A DNA stretch of 64,000 nucleotides from DTSX01 sp964633465 (lineage in GTDB: Bacteria; Pseudomonadota; Gammaproteobacteria; Steroidobacterales; UBA11654). How positions within the stretch are numbered: position 1 is the stretch's first letter; the number at the start of each line of letters is the position of its first letter. The stretch lies in the NCBI GenBank assembly GCA_964633465.1, contig CAZWGB010000001.1, forward strand, positions 5,794-69,793, given 5' to 3'. The notes beneath the pieces are model-generated. The model was given only the letters and a program-made list of their open reading frames with translations, was not told the DNA's origin and ran no database searches. A program made the translations under genes and the position numbers. Positions 1-7,592 of the stretch are shown piece after piece.

Positions 1-621
1 CGTTACTTCCTCATGGGTCACGGTTTTGACCACTTCAGGTCCGGTAACAAACATGTACGAACTGTCTTCAACCATAAAAATAAAATCTGTCATTGCAGGC
101 GAATAAACCGCACCTCCTGCACAAGGACCCATGACCAGGGATATTTGCGGCACCACTCCTGAAGCAAGAACGTTTCTTTGAAATACCTCCGCATAGCCGC
201 CCAGAGAGACGACTCCTTCTTGGATTCTGGCTCCACCCGAGTCATTTAATCCAATTAAGGGAGCACCATTACGAACCGCATGATCCATAACCTTACAAAT
301 TTTTTCAGCGTGTGCTTCGGACAGAGAACCACCAAAAACAGTGAAATCTTGACTAAAAACATAAATCAGTTTTCCATTAATTTTTCCATATCCAGTAACC
401 ACACCATCTCCAGGTATTTTCTGCTCTTCCATTCCAAAGTCTACTGCTCTGTGTTCAACAAACATGTCCCATTCTTGAAAGCTACCCTCGTCTAGCAGGA
501 TATCAAGCCGTTCTCGAGCAGTTAATTTGCCTTTTGCATGTTGTTTTTCGATTCGAGCACTACCGCCACCTAATTTTGCTGCTGCGGCTCTTTTTTCAAG
601 TTCCTTAATATTTTCCTTCAT
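1..621 (-). CDS. pccB: Propionyl-CoA (acyl-CoA) carboxylase beta subunit, 3' part missing
   Basis: The visible 207 residues are the N-terminal part of a biotin-dependent carboxyltransferase subunit, which moves the carboxyl group from biotin to propionyl-CoA to make methylmalonyl-CoA. It begins at an ATG at 621 ([11 protein letters not shown]) and shows the family landmarks [45 protein letters not shown] and the oxyanion-forming [12 protein letters not shown], then runs off the left edge after [14 protein letters not shown]. The family is about 510 residues, so more than half is outside the window. It starts 7 bases after the methylmalonyl-CoA mutase stop, so the two are almost certainly one operon. 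The substrate (propionyl- versus acetyl- or methylcrotonyl-CoA) is inferred from the mutase neighbour. The biotinylated alpha subunit is not in the window. Confidence 0.93.
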   Translation of the reverse strand, partial: MKENIKELEKRAAAAKLGGGSARIEKQHAKGKLTARERLDILLDEGSFQEWDMFVEHRAVDFGMEEQKIPGDGVVTGYGKINGKLIYVFSQDFTVFGGSLSEAHAEKICKVMDHAVRNGAPLIGLNDSGGARIQEGVVSLGGYAEVFQRNVLASGVVPQISLVMGPCAGGAVYSPAMTDFIFMVEDSSYMFVTGPEVVKTVTHEEVT

Positions 622-628
622 CAGTTGC

Positions 629-2755
629 TCAACTAATTAGTTTGATAACTTTCAACGCTGCTTCAGCGATATTGGTTCCAGGCCCAAATACAGCACCCAC
701 ACCTTGTGATTCAAGATCGGGAACATCTTTCTCTGGAATGATGCCGCCACAGACAACAATCACATTGTCGGCTTGTTCATGTTTCAGTGCTTCAATTAAC
801 ATTGGCACCAAAGTTTTATGACCGGCTGCTTGGGTTGAAACTCCGATAATATGAACATCATTCTCAATTGCTTGCTTGGCTGCTTCTTCAGGGGTTTGAA
901 ACAGTGGTCCAATATCAACGTCAAAACCCATATCAGCAAATGCTGTGGCTATAACTTTAGCTCCTCTGTCGTGACCATCTTGCCCTAATTTTGCGACCAG
1001 TATTCTCGGTCGTCTTCCAAAGTTCTTGGTAAAAGATGAAATATGTTCTTCAATTTTCATGAAATTCTTATCTCCTTCATATTCACTGCGATACACGCCG
1101 CTGATTGATTGAGCCACTGCTTGGTGCCGACCAAAAACCCGTTCTAAAGCTAGAGAAATCTCGCCAACTGTAGCTCTTGCTTTGGCAGCCTCAATTGCAA
1201 TTTCAAGTAAATTAGATGTGTCATTCTTAGCTGCTGATTCCAGTTTCTCCAGAGCAGTTTCACATTGTTTCTCATTTCGTTTAGATTTCACAGCCATAAT
1301 TTTCTTAATCTGTTGGTTTCTAACTTGCTGATTATCGATTGAGCGGATCTCTACGGAATCTTGTTTCTTGGAGATGTATTTATTCACCCCAACTATTGTT
1401 TCTTCACCTTTATCAATTCTTGCTTGTCTAATTGCAGCTGATTCTTCAATTCGTAGCTTTGGAACCCCTGCTTGTACTGCTTTCGTCATACCTCCAAGCT
1501 CATCTGTTTCTTCTATCAATTTTCTTGCCTCATTGACAAGAGAGGCAGTTAAAGACTCGATGTAATAAGAGCCTGCCAACGGATCAACAACATTGGTTAT
1601 CCCGGATTCTTCTTTCAAGATCAATTGGGTAGTTCTGGCAATTTGGGCTGAGAAAGGAGTTGGCAGTGCTAGAGCCTCGTCAAAGGAATTGGTATGCAAT
1701 GATTGAGTGCCACCAAGTACTGCTGCCATTGCTTCTATTGTGGTACGGATAATGTTGTTGTAAGGATCCTGACTGGTCAAACTTACCCCAGAGGTTTGAC
1801 AATGAGTTCTCAACATAAGCGACTTAGGATTCTTGGGTTTAAACTCTTTTTCAATCAACTCTGCCCACAGCAGCCTAGCGGCTCTTAATTTTGCAACTTC
1901 CATAAAAAAATTCATCCCAATACCGAAAAAGAAAGATAGTCTTGGAGCAAATGCATCAACATTCAGTCCTTTTTTTACTGCTGCTCTTACATACTCAATA
2001 CCGTCTGCTATCGTGTAGGCTAACTCTTGAGTGCATGTTGCTCCTGCCTCAAGCATGTGATAGCCGGAAATTGATACCGAATTAAATTTTGGTAGTTTTT
2101 TTGATGCATAAGCGATGATGTCTGCAACTATACGCATCGAAGCTTTTGGCGGATAAATGTAGGTGTTTCGGACCATGAATTCTTTAAGGATGTCGTTCTG
2201 CAAAGTTCCATTCAGTTCCTCCTGAGCTACACCTTGTTCCTCAGCTGCGACAATAAACATGGCCATAATGGGTATTACTGCACCATTCATGGTCATTGAA
2301 ACCGAAATCTTATCGAGAGATATCTGATCAAAGAGTAATTGCATGTCTTCCACCGTGTCGATAGCAACACCCGCTTTGCCTACATCACCGGTAACTCGAG
2401 GGTGATCAGAGTCGTAACCTCGATGCGTAGCTAAATCAAAGGCAACCGACAACCCTGTCTGGCCTCCAGCGATATTATCACGATAAAATTTATTGGATTC
2501 TTCAGCGGTGGAAAATCCAGAATATTGCCTAACTGTCCATGGTCTTTTGGCATACATCGTCGCTTTGGGTCCCCTGACGTAAGGCGGAAGACCAGGAAAT
2601 GAATCTAGGTGGCTGATTTCTTCAAGATCATCTGCGGTATATAGAGGTTTTACATCTATACCCTCCAATGTCTGCCAGGTTAAGCTATCGATTGCTGCGC
2701 CATCGAGCTCTTCAACTACTTTCTTCTCCCAATCTTTTTTGCTGGATTCCGTCAT
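629..2755 (-). CDS. scpA: Methylmalonyl-CoA mutase (B12-dependent, single-chain type)
   Basis: Interconverts (R)-methylmalonyl-CoA and succinyl-CoA using adenosylcobalamin. The 708-residue protein has the substrate-binding barrel first ([57 protein letters not shown]) and the cobalamin domain last, with the base-off B12 motif DGHDRG; its His is near residue 595. Length matches E. coli ScpA/Sbm (714). The ATG at 2755 ([10 protein letters not shown]) is chosen; an in-frame TTG at 2818 would add 21 residues that do not resemble the family. It lies between matB upstream and pccB downstream on the same strand, which together link propionyl-, methylmalonyl- and succinyl-CoA. No methylmalonyl-CoA epimerase or MeaB-type chaperone is in the window. 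Confidence 0.96.
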   Translation of the reverse strand: MTESSKKDWEKKVVEELDGAAIDSLTWQTLEGIDVKPLYTADDLEEISHLDSFPGLPPYVRGPKATMYAKRPWTVRQYSGFSTAEESNKFYRDNIAGGQTGLSVAFDLATHRGYDSDHPRVTGDVGKAGVAIDTVEDMQLLFDQISLDKISVSMTMNGAVIPIMAMFIVAAEEQGVAQEELNGTLQNDILKEFMVRNTYIYPPKASMRIVADIIAYASKKLPKFNSVSISGYHMLEAGATCTQELAYTIADGIEYVRAAVKKGLNVDAFAPRLSFFFGIGMNFFMEVAKLRAARLLWAELIEKEFKPKNPKSLMLRTHCQTSGVSLTSQDPYNNIIRTTIEAMAAVLGGTQSLHTNSFDEALALPTPFSAQIARTTQLILKEESGITNVVDPLAGSYYIESLTASLVNEARKLIEETDELGGMTKAVQAGVPKLRIEESAAIRQARIDKGEETIVGVNKYISKKQDSVEIRSIDNQQVRNQQIKKIMAVKSKRNEKQCETALEKLESAAKNDTSNLLEIAIEAAKARATVGEISLALERVFGRHQAVAQSISGVYRSEYEGDKNFMKIEEHISSFTKNFGRRPRILVAKLGQDGHDRGAKVIATAFADMGFDVDIGPLFQTPEEAAKQAIENDVHIIGVSTQAAGHKTLVPMLIEALKHEQADNVIVVCGGIIPEKDVPDLESQGVGAVFGPGTNIAEAALKVIKLIS

Positions 2756-2849
2756 TTTTCTCTTTTGTTTACAGTCAATACTTTTTATGGGTCTATTGTA
2801 TAGATCTGTGCCTAGCAATCATAGAAGATCGGTAGTTAAAGTAATTTAA

Positions 2850-4346
2850 TTATTTTTTAAATTGTTGTTTTATAATATTTTTTTGTATTTTACCCATTGT
2901 GTTTCTAGGTAGGGTGGATACAAAAAAAACTGCTTTTGGAACCTTGTAACTTGCCAATTTTTGTTTGGCCAACTCAATGATTTCATTCTCATTTAACTGC
3001 GAGTCATCCTTTCTAACAACAATAGCAGTAACTACTTCTCCAAAATCATCATCAGGAATCCCAACAATCGCGCACTCTACAACACCCTTGATATCATTGA
3101 TCACTTTTTCAACTTCGACGGGATAGACATTAAGCCCACCTGTAATAATCAAGTCGGTTTTTCTACCAACAATTGTAATGTAGCCATCCGCATCTTCCCT
3201 CGCTTGATCGCCAGTTTTGAAAAATCCATCCACAGTCAGTGACTGTTTAGAGTCTTCTTCTTTTCGCCAATACCCCATGCAAAGATTTGGTCCTTTAATC
3301 TCTAGTTCTCCTACCTCATTGATTGGGTTGGAGATTCTTATTGAAATACCTTGCAAGGGCAAACCTACGGAGCCAGATTTCCTTCGACCATCCACTGGAT
3401 TACTGGTATTCATCAATGTTTCAGTCATGCCATAACGTTCAACGATCTCATGATTTGTGGCTTGCCTGAAATCATTGAATGTATTGATACTAAGAGGCGC
3501 TGATCCAGAGATAAAGAGTCGCATATTCTTGCATTTTGAGTGACTTAATAGCCCGGTGTTTAAGAGTCGAGTGTAATAAGTCGGAACGCCCATCATAAGT
3601 GTTGCATGGGGAATGCAATCAATCACCGTTTTTGGGTCAAAATGAGGTAAGAAAATCATAGAACCACCGGTTAACAGACTGCTGTTTATAGCCACGAATA
3701 AACCGTGGACATGGAAAATTGGTAAAGCATGGATCAAACAGTCTGTTTCTGATAATTTCCAAGTTTTGATGAGGGTTTCAGTATTGCTGACGAGATTATT
3801 GTGGCTTAACATGATTCCTTTAGGTTTCCCAGTTGTTCCTGAAGAATAAACCAATGCTGCAAGAGTATCTGTTGCACAAGCATGGGCTCTATACTCTGCG
3901 GACTGGGATTTAGATCTTGAAATAAGACTTCCTTTATCTTGATGTGAAAGAGTTAAAATGGGAATTTTCTTAGGTAAGCCAAATAGGGTTTTATAGATTT
4001 TTTCATTTTTTGGGTCGCAAATGATAATTGCTGGATCTGCATCCTCAAAAAAATAAGAAACCTCTGAAGATGTATAAGCCGGGTTTAGTGGATGGTAAAC
4101 AAACCCACCTCTCAGGCAGGCTAGATACAGGGCAATTGAATCGGCAACTTTTTCAGTCTGGATTGAAATACGATCTCCTGGTTTTGCATTCAATGATTTC
4201 AGAGTATTGGCTATCCTGGCGGACTGCATTATCATACTCTCCCGGCTAACTTTCAGACCGTTTTCGAGAACCAAGAGAGTCTTCTCCAAATCTTTACTCA
4301 GGACATTATCAAAGGCATTATAGAGATTGTTTTTAATTTCTTGCAT
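2850..4346 (-). CDS. matB: Malonyl/methylmalonyl-CoA synthetase (MatB-like)
   Basis: An ANL-superfamily acyl-CoA synthetase that activates a short dicarboxylic acid with ATP and CoA. The 498-residue sequence has the P-loop-like YSSGTTGKPKG near residue 170, HALPIFHVHGLF, LFISGSAPL, ERYGMTETLMNTSNP, the hinge-region GLNVYPVEVE and the C-terminal catalytic-Lys motif LPRNTMGKIQKN. HALPIFH.HGLF and MTET.MNTSNP closely recall characterised MatB of rhizobia, which is why malonate or methylmalonate is preferred over acetate or long-chain acids. ATG at 4346 is used; the codon before it is TTG. It lies 94 bases before the mutase gene in the same direction, so its product may feed methylmalonyl-CoA straight to the mutase. 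Substrate is inferred. Confidence 0.88.
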   Translation of the reverse strand: MQEIKNNLYNAFDNVLSKDLEKTLLVLENGLKVSRESMIMQSARIANTLKSLNAKPGDRISIQTEKVADSIALYLACLRGGFVYHPLNPAYTSSEVSYFFEDADPAIIICDPKNEKIYKTLFGLPKKIPILTLSHQDKGSLISRSKSQSAEYRAHACATDTLAALVYSSGTTGKPKGIMLSHNNLVSNTETLIKTWKLSETDCLIHALPIFHVHGLFVAINSSLLTGGSMIFLPHFDPKTVIDCIPHATLMMGVPTYYTRLLNTGLLSHSKCKNMRLFISGSAPLSINTFNDFRQATNHEIVERYGMTETLMNTSNPVDGRRKSGSVGLPLQGISIRISNPINEVGELEIKGPNLCMGYWRKEEDSKQSLTVDGFFKTGDQAREDADGYITIVGRKTDLIITGGLNVYPVEVEKVINDIKGVVECAIVGIPDDDFGEVVTAIVVRKDDSQLNENEIIELAKQKLASYKVPKAVFFVSTLPRNTMGKIQKNIIKQQFKK

Positions 4347-4478
4347 CAAAGGAGTTTATCAAAGAGATCATTGTCTAGAGGAGCAATGATAACATTAGGA
4401 TATTTTCTGTAAGAAATACAAACGACCCAAGATAAACTTATATTTTGGATTATTTTTAATAATGACATAGAGACAAAC

Positions 4479-5519
4479 ATGAAATTAGGAATGGGATTAG
4501 GTTATTCACCAGCCAAGCTAACAATACCTGTGGAAGATATTTTGGAGGCAGAAAAACTAGGATTTGATTCAGTTTGGTCTGCAGAGTCCTATGGTTCTGA
4601 TGCCGTTTCTGTCGCGGCTTATGTTTTGGCCTTAACCAGTAAGATCAACGTAGGAACTGCTATTATGCAAATGCAGGCAAGAACTCCTACCATGACTGCT
4701 ATGACTGCTTTATCGCTGAATGCACTTTCTGGAGGTCGGTTTTTGCTCGGGCTTGGACCCTCAGGACCTCAAGTGGTGGAGGGTTGGTATGGAGAACCCT
4801 ACGGCCGACCGCTTACAAGAACAAAAGAGTACATCTCAATTGTCAGGAAAATAGTTGCCAGAGAAGAAGCTTTAACTCATCAAGGCTTTCATTACCAAAT
4901 TCCATACACGGGTGAAGGTTCAAGCGGTCTTGGGAAGCCATTGAAGAGCATCCTTCATAGCACCAGTGATTTAAAAATATACACGGCATCAATCACCCCT
5001 GCAGGCTTGAGATGTGCCGGTGAAGTTTCTGATGGTGTTTTCCCTATTTGGATGAACCCTGAGAAATTTAATCTGATCGGCGAGCATGTTGAAGAAGGAT
5101 TCGCAAAAACAGGACAAAACAAAGGTTACGAGCATTTTGATGTTGCCCCTTTTGTGCCGGTCGCAATGGGAGACAATGTTGATTTTTGTATCCAGATGAT
5201 GAAACCAATGATGGCGCTCTACATCGGTGGTATGGGCGCTAAATCCAAGAATTTTTATAATGACTATGCCAAAAGATTAGGATATGAAGAAGCTGCTGAA
5301 ACCATTCAAGATCTTTATTTGGAAGGAAAGAAGGAAGAAGCTGCTATGGCTGTTCCAAATGAATTGGTTGATGAGTGTGCCTTAATTGGCCCAGCTGAGA
5401 GAATTAAAGAACACCTGCAGCCATGGAAAGAATTAGATAAATCAGGAAAAATTGGCACCTTGGTTTTGGGCAATGCATCAAAAAAAGCTCAAAGAGTAAT
5501 TGCAGAAGAAGTATTGTAG
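4479..5519 (+). CDS. LLM-class (luciferase-like) flavin/F420-dependent oxidoreductase
   Basis: A 346-residue TIM-barrel protein of the bacterial luciferase-like family. N-terminal MKLGMGLGYSP, LGFDSVWSAESYG, the TSKINVGTAIMQMQARTP strand and LSGGRFLLGLGPSGPQVVEG are typical of the F420-dependent branch (compare mycobacterial LLM oxidoreductases). The substrate cannot be read from sequence. Because a full set of F420 biosynthesis genes lies 3 kb away (7593-13107), F420 rather than FMN is the likely cofactor, but this is inference. It is followed 11 bases later by a small membrane protein gene with its own strong ribosome-binding site, and the pair ends at the 5944-5968 terminator. Confidence 0.86.
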   Translation: MKLGMGLGYSPAKLTIPVEDILEAEKLGFDSVWSAESYGSDAVSVAAYVLALTSKINVGTAIMQMQARTPTMTAMTALSLNALSGGRFLLGLGPSGPQVVEGWYGEPYGRPLTRTKEYISIVRKIVAREEALTHQGFHYQIPYTGEGSSGLGKPLKSILHSTSDLKIYTASITPAGLRCAGEVSDGVFPIWMNPEKFNLIGEHVEEGFAKTGQNKGYEHFDVAPFVPVAMGDNVDFCIQMMKPMMALYIGGMGAKSKNFYNDYAKRLGYEEAAETIQDLYLEGKKEEAAMAVPNELVDECALIGPAERIKEHLQPWKELDKSGKIGTLVLGNASKKAQRVIAEEVL

Positions 5520-5530
5520 AGGAGTAAACA

Positions 5531-5923
5531 ATGAACTATAAATCTGTGTTTCGTTTTTTAATTATTGTACCGATATTGTTCATTTTCGTTGCTGTTGGGC
5601 TCGATTTTGCTTACCCCTTTCCAGAATCTGTGAGTAGTTATTACGGCGATCTTGCCGCATTTGGCTTCAGTTGGAAATATAATGCCATGTTATTTTGTAC
5701 CCTCGCTGCTTTTGCCGCAGATCTGTGTCTTTGTTTCTTTGTCAAGAACTCTCGCGAGATCTGGTTGATGCTGATGGCGATTTTTTTCATATTCTCGGCA
5801 TCCATGCCAGAGCTGACGATCATGTCACCATTGTCAATTGTTCTGATACAAGTGGCTTGGTTAATGGCAGGGATTAAGATATCAATGGCCTATCTGTCTC
5901 CTCCAATCAGAGATCTGTTTTAA
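5531..5923 (+). CDS. Small integral membrane protein, unknown
   Basis: A 130-residue very hydrophobic protein with about four predicted membrane helices (around residues 8-28, 48-70, 78-98 and 102-122) and short polar ends. I do not recognise a family. Translation is well supported: GAGGAG lies just ahead of ATG at 5531, overlapping the end region of the luciferase-like gene, and an intrinsic terminator follows 20 bases after the stop. It is probably cotranscribed with the upstream oxidoreductase; a functional link is only suggested by this spacing. Confidence 0.75.
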   Translation: MNYKSVFRFLIIVPILFIFVAVGLDFAYPFPESVSSYYGDLAAFGFSWKYNAMLFCTLAAFAADLCLCFFVKNSREIWLMLMAIFFIFSASMPELTIMSPLSIVLIQVAWLMAGIKISMAYLSPPIRDLF

Positions 5924-5943
5924 TCGGCATTCAATATATTAAA

Positions 5944-5968
5944 AAAAGGGGGCTGTTTGCCCCCTTTT
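5944..5968. terminator. Bidirectional intrinsic terminator
   Basis: A GGGGGC/GCCCCC stem (5948-5953 with 5959-5964) around a TGTTT loop is flanked by A-tract on the left and T-tract on the right, so it can terminate in both directions. It sits exactly between the convergent small membrane protein gene (ends 5923) and the heat shock gene (ends 5975). Confidence 0.93.
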
Positions 5969-5974
5969 CATTGC

Positions 5975-6424
5975 TTATCCCAACAACTTCTTTTTTGAAG
6001 TGAGTGATATTTTTTTGGGTCTTTGGTGATCAGGAATAACGCTCTCCATGCCAATGTATAACATTCCATTGGATAGAGCTGCACCCTTGACAACCATGTC
6101 GTCAGACAAGACAAACTTTCTGATAAAGCTTCTTGCTGCTAGACCTTGATGGACCAAACCTTCAGAGGCTTCTTGTGGGCTATTGCCGCTGATGGTTAGA
6201 TTCTCTCCTGCGACCTCAACGTCAATATCTTTTTCGTCGAAACCAGCTACTGCCAGCTCAATGGTATATTGATCGTCAGAGACCTTACGGATATTGTAAG
6301 GTGGATAATTGGTGCTTTGAGATTTCGAATTTGCCAGAATCGACAAGGTATCAAATGTCCTGTCAAAGCCAACGGCAAATGGTGAGATATCTCTCCAAAC
6401 CGAGTCAAATATTGTATTAACCAT
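5975..6424 (-). CDS. ibpA: Small heat shock protein, IbpA type (Hsp20)
   Basis: An ATP-independent holdase chaperone that binds unfolding proteins. The 149-residue chain has an alpha-crystallin domain from about residue 40 to 128; YPPYNIRK, IELAVAGFDEKDIDVEV, the GLAARSFIRKFVL segment and NGMLYI match E. coli IbpA/IbpB closely. The C-terminal anchoring I-x-I/V type motif is represented by KKISLTS. The ATG at 6424 has a strong AAGGAG ahead of it. A sigma-32-like promoter lies about 70 bases upstream (6491-6520), which fits heat induction. The gene is monocistronic, with a terminator just downstream. Confidence 0.94.
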   Translation of the reverse strand: MVNTIFDSVWRDISPFAVGFDRTFDTLSILANSKSQSTNYPPYNIRKVSDDQYTIELAVAGFDEKDIDVEVAGENLTISGNSPQEASEGLVHQGLAARSFIRKFVLSDDMVVKGAALSNGMLYIGMESVIPDHQRPKKISLTSKKKLLG

Positions 6425-6490
6425 AATCTTCTCCTTTATTAAGCAAGTTAATTATTAATTCAGTAGATCCATTGTTGGCATCTACCATTG

Positions 6491-6520
6491 ATATATATGG
6501 GTCCTTTTGTGGACTTCAAG
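6491..6520 (-). promoter_or_regulatory. Sigma-32 (heat shock) promoter of ibpA
   Basis: Reading the minus strand, CTTGAA (6515-6520) is followed after 13 bases by CCCATATATAT (6491-6501). This agrees with the RpoH consensus CTTGAA / CCCCATnT at its usual 11-16 base spacing. The spacer itself contains GTCC...GGAC, a small inverted repeat of unknown meaning. The site is about 70 bases upstream of the ibpA ATG. Confidence 0.85.
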
Positions 6521-6551
6521 TGAGCAGATAAGAATATTGCAATGACTGGAT

Positions 6552-7451
6552 TTAGAAGTAGAATTTTCTCCAGAGTCTAATGCCAAAAGTTAAAGAGAGC
6601 ATCCAAAGTATAAATTCAATCCAATTAGGATTGCTGTTGTAGCCAAAAAAGCCTTTAAGAAATACACCAATTCTGCCTTTATCATGCATCACATGCGTAT
6701 ATTTATTTTTGCCACCAAGGTTGTATGTGTAGTAAGTGGAGTTTTCACTTTCAGTGAGTTCTGATATAGGTTCCAGTATGTTCCAAACCCTTGCAATGTC
6801 TTGTTTTTCTTTCAATCCCACCCATTCTAAGTGATCGCCTTTAACTATAAATTCTTCTGCTTCATGGGTGCCATAGGCTACCATTCCTGATGCAAAAATG
6901 ACCAATAACAGGGTAGTGGCTTGGAAAAATGAGCGAAGATTAATACGCCTGCCTTGAATCACAACAAAATAACCGATCAGGATCGCAGCAAACATTCCAG
7001 TAAAAAACCCAATGTAGGAAAATGTTTGTAATATTGAAAAGCTGCCCATTAAGAAAATAGCAGTCTCAAATCCTTCACGTAAAATTGCAAAAAAAACTAC
7101 CAAAAAGACTCCGATACCTGAAGTCGCAATGGCCTTTTTGGTCTGACCTTCAAGCTCAACACGATCGCTGACATGCTTGGAGAGCCAAAAAATAACATAC
7201 CAAAGCAGTCCAGCAGTTAGGAACATGAACACTGATTCAAACAATGCTTGTATGGAGGCATTGCCAATTGATTGTTTGATGCCATTTAATAGAATTCCAA
7301 GAATGCCACTGGCAATTAAAGCAAAAAAAACTCCCAGCCAGAGTTGTTTAATTTCACGGTCAAGGTTATTTTTTTCCAGAAGGGTATAGATAATGCCTAC
7401 AATGAGACAGGCTTCAAGACTCTCACGAAAAACAATTATAAATTCATTCAT
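6552..7451 (-). CDS. FTR1-family high-affinity iron permease (EfeU-like)
   Basis: A 299-residue inner membrane protein with about seven membrane helices. It carries the two iron-binding REXXE-type motifs of the FTR1/EfeU family: RESLE in the first helix (residues 9-13) and REGFE in the middle of the protein. The family takes up iron across the cytoplasmic membrane, in some members Fe(II) coupled to oxidation by partners. No EfeO or EfeB partner is nearby; the region between the fourth and last helices holds a soluble segment including THEAEEF and a Trp/Tyr-rich stretch. ATG at 7451. A Fur-box-like sequence 91 bases upstream suggests iron repression. Confidence 0.9.
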   Translation of the reverse strand: MNEFIIVFRESLEACLIVGIIYTLLEKNNLDREIKQLWLGVFFALIASGILGILLNGIKQSIGNASIQALFESVFMFLTAGLLWYVIFWLSKHVSDRVELEGQTKKAIATSGIGVFLVVFFAILREGFETAIFLMGSFSILQTFSYIGFFTGMFAAILIGYFVVIQGRRINLRSFFQATTLLLVIFASGMVAYGTHEAEEFIVKGDHLEWVGLKEKQDIARVWNILEPISELTESENSTYYTYNLGGKNKYTHVMHDKGRIGVFLKGFFGYNSNPNWIEFILWMLSLTFGIRLWRKFYF

Positions 7452-7541
7452 GCTTGCTAACCTTATCTTCGTTTAAAAATAGGCAGGAAATACCTTAAGA
7501 GACAAGCTTATGGTAATTTTTTACTGTTATTAATAGTGTAG

Positions 7542-7560
7542 GTTATTAATAATCATTATC
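7542..7560 (-). promoter_or_regulatory. Fur-box-like operator upstream of the FTR1 permease
   Basis: On the minus strand the 19 bases GATAATGATTATTAATAAC match 15 of 19 positions of the Fur consensus GATAATGATAATCATTATC, with all of the first half (GATAATGAT) intact. It is 91 bases from the permease ATG and inside the gap after fbiC, which fits a repressor site at the permease promoter. Confidence 0.75.
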
Positions 7561-7592
7561 ATTTGCAAATGATTTTTCCTGTCCTAGGATGC

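Noticed and set aside
2756..2818. TTG 2818 start extending methylmalonyl-CoA mutase
   Set aside because: The added 21 residues do not resemble the family, and ATG 2755 gives the expected length.
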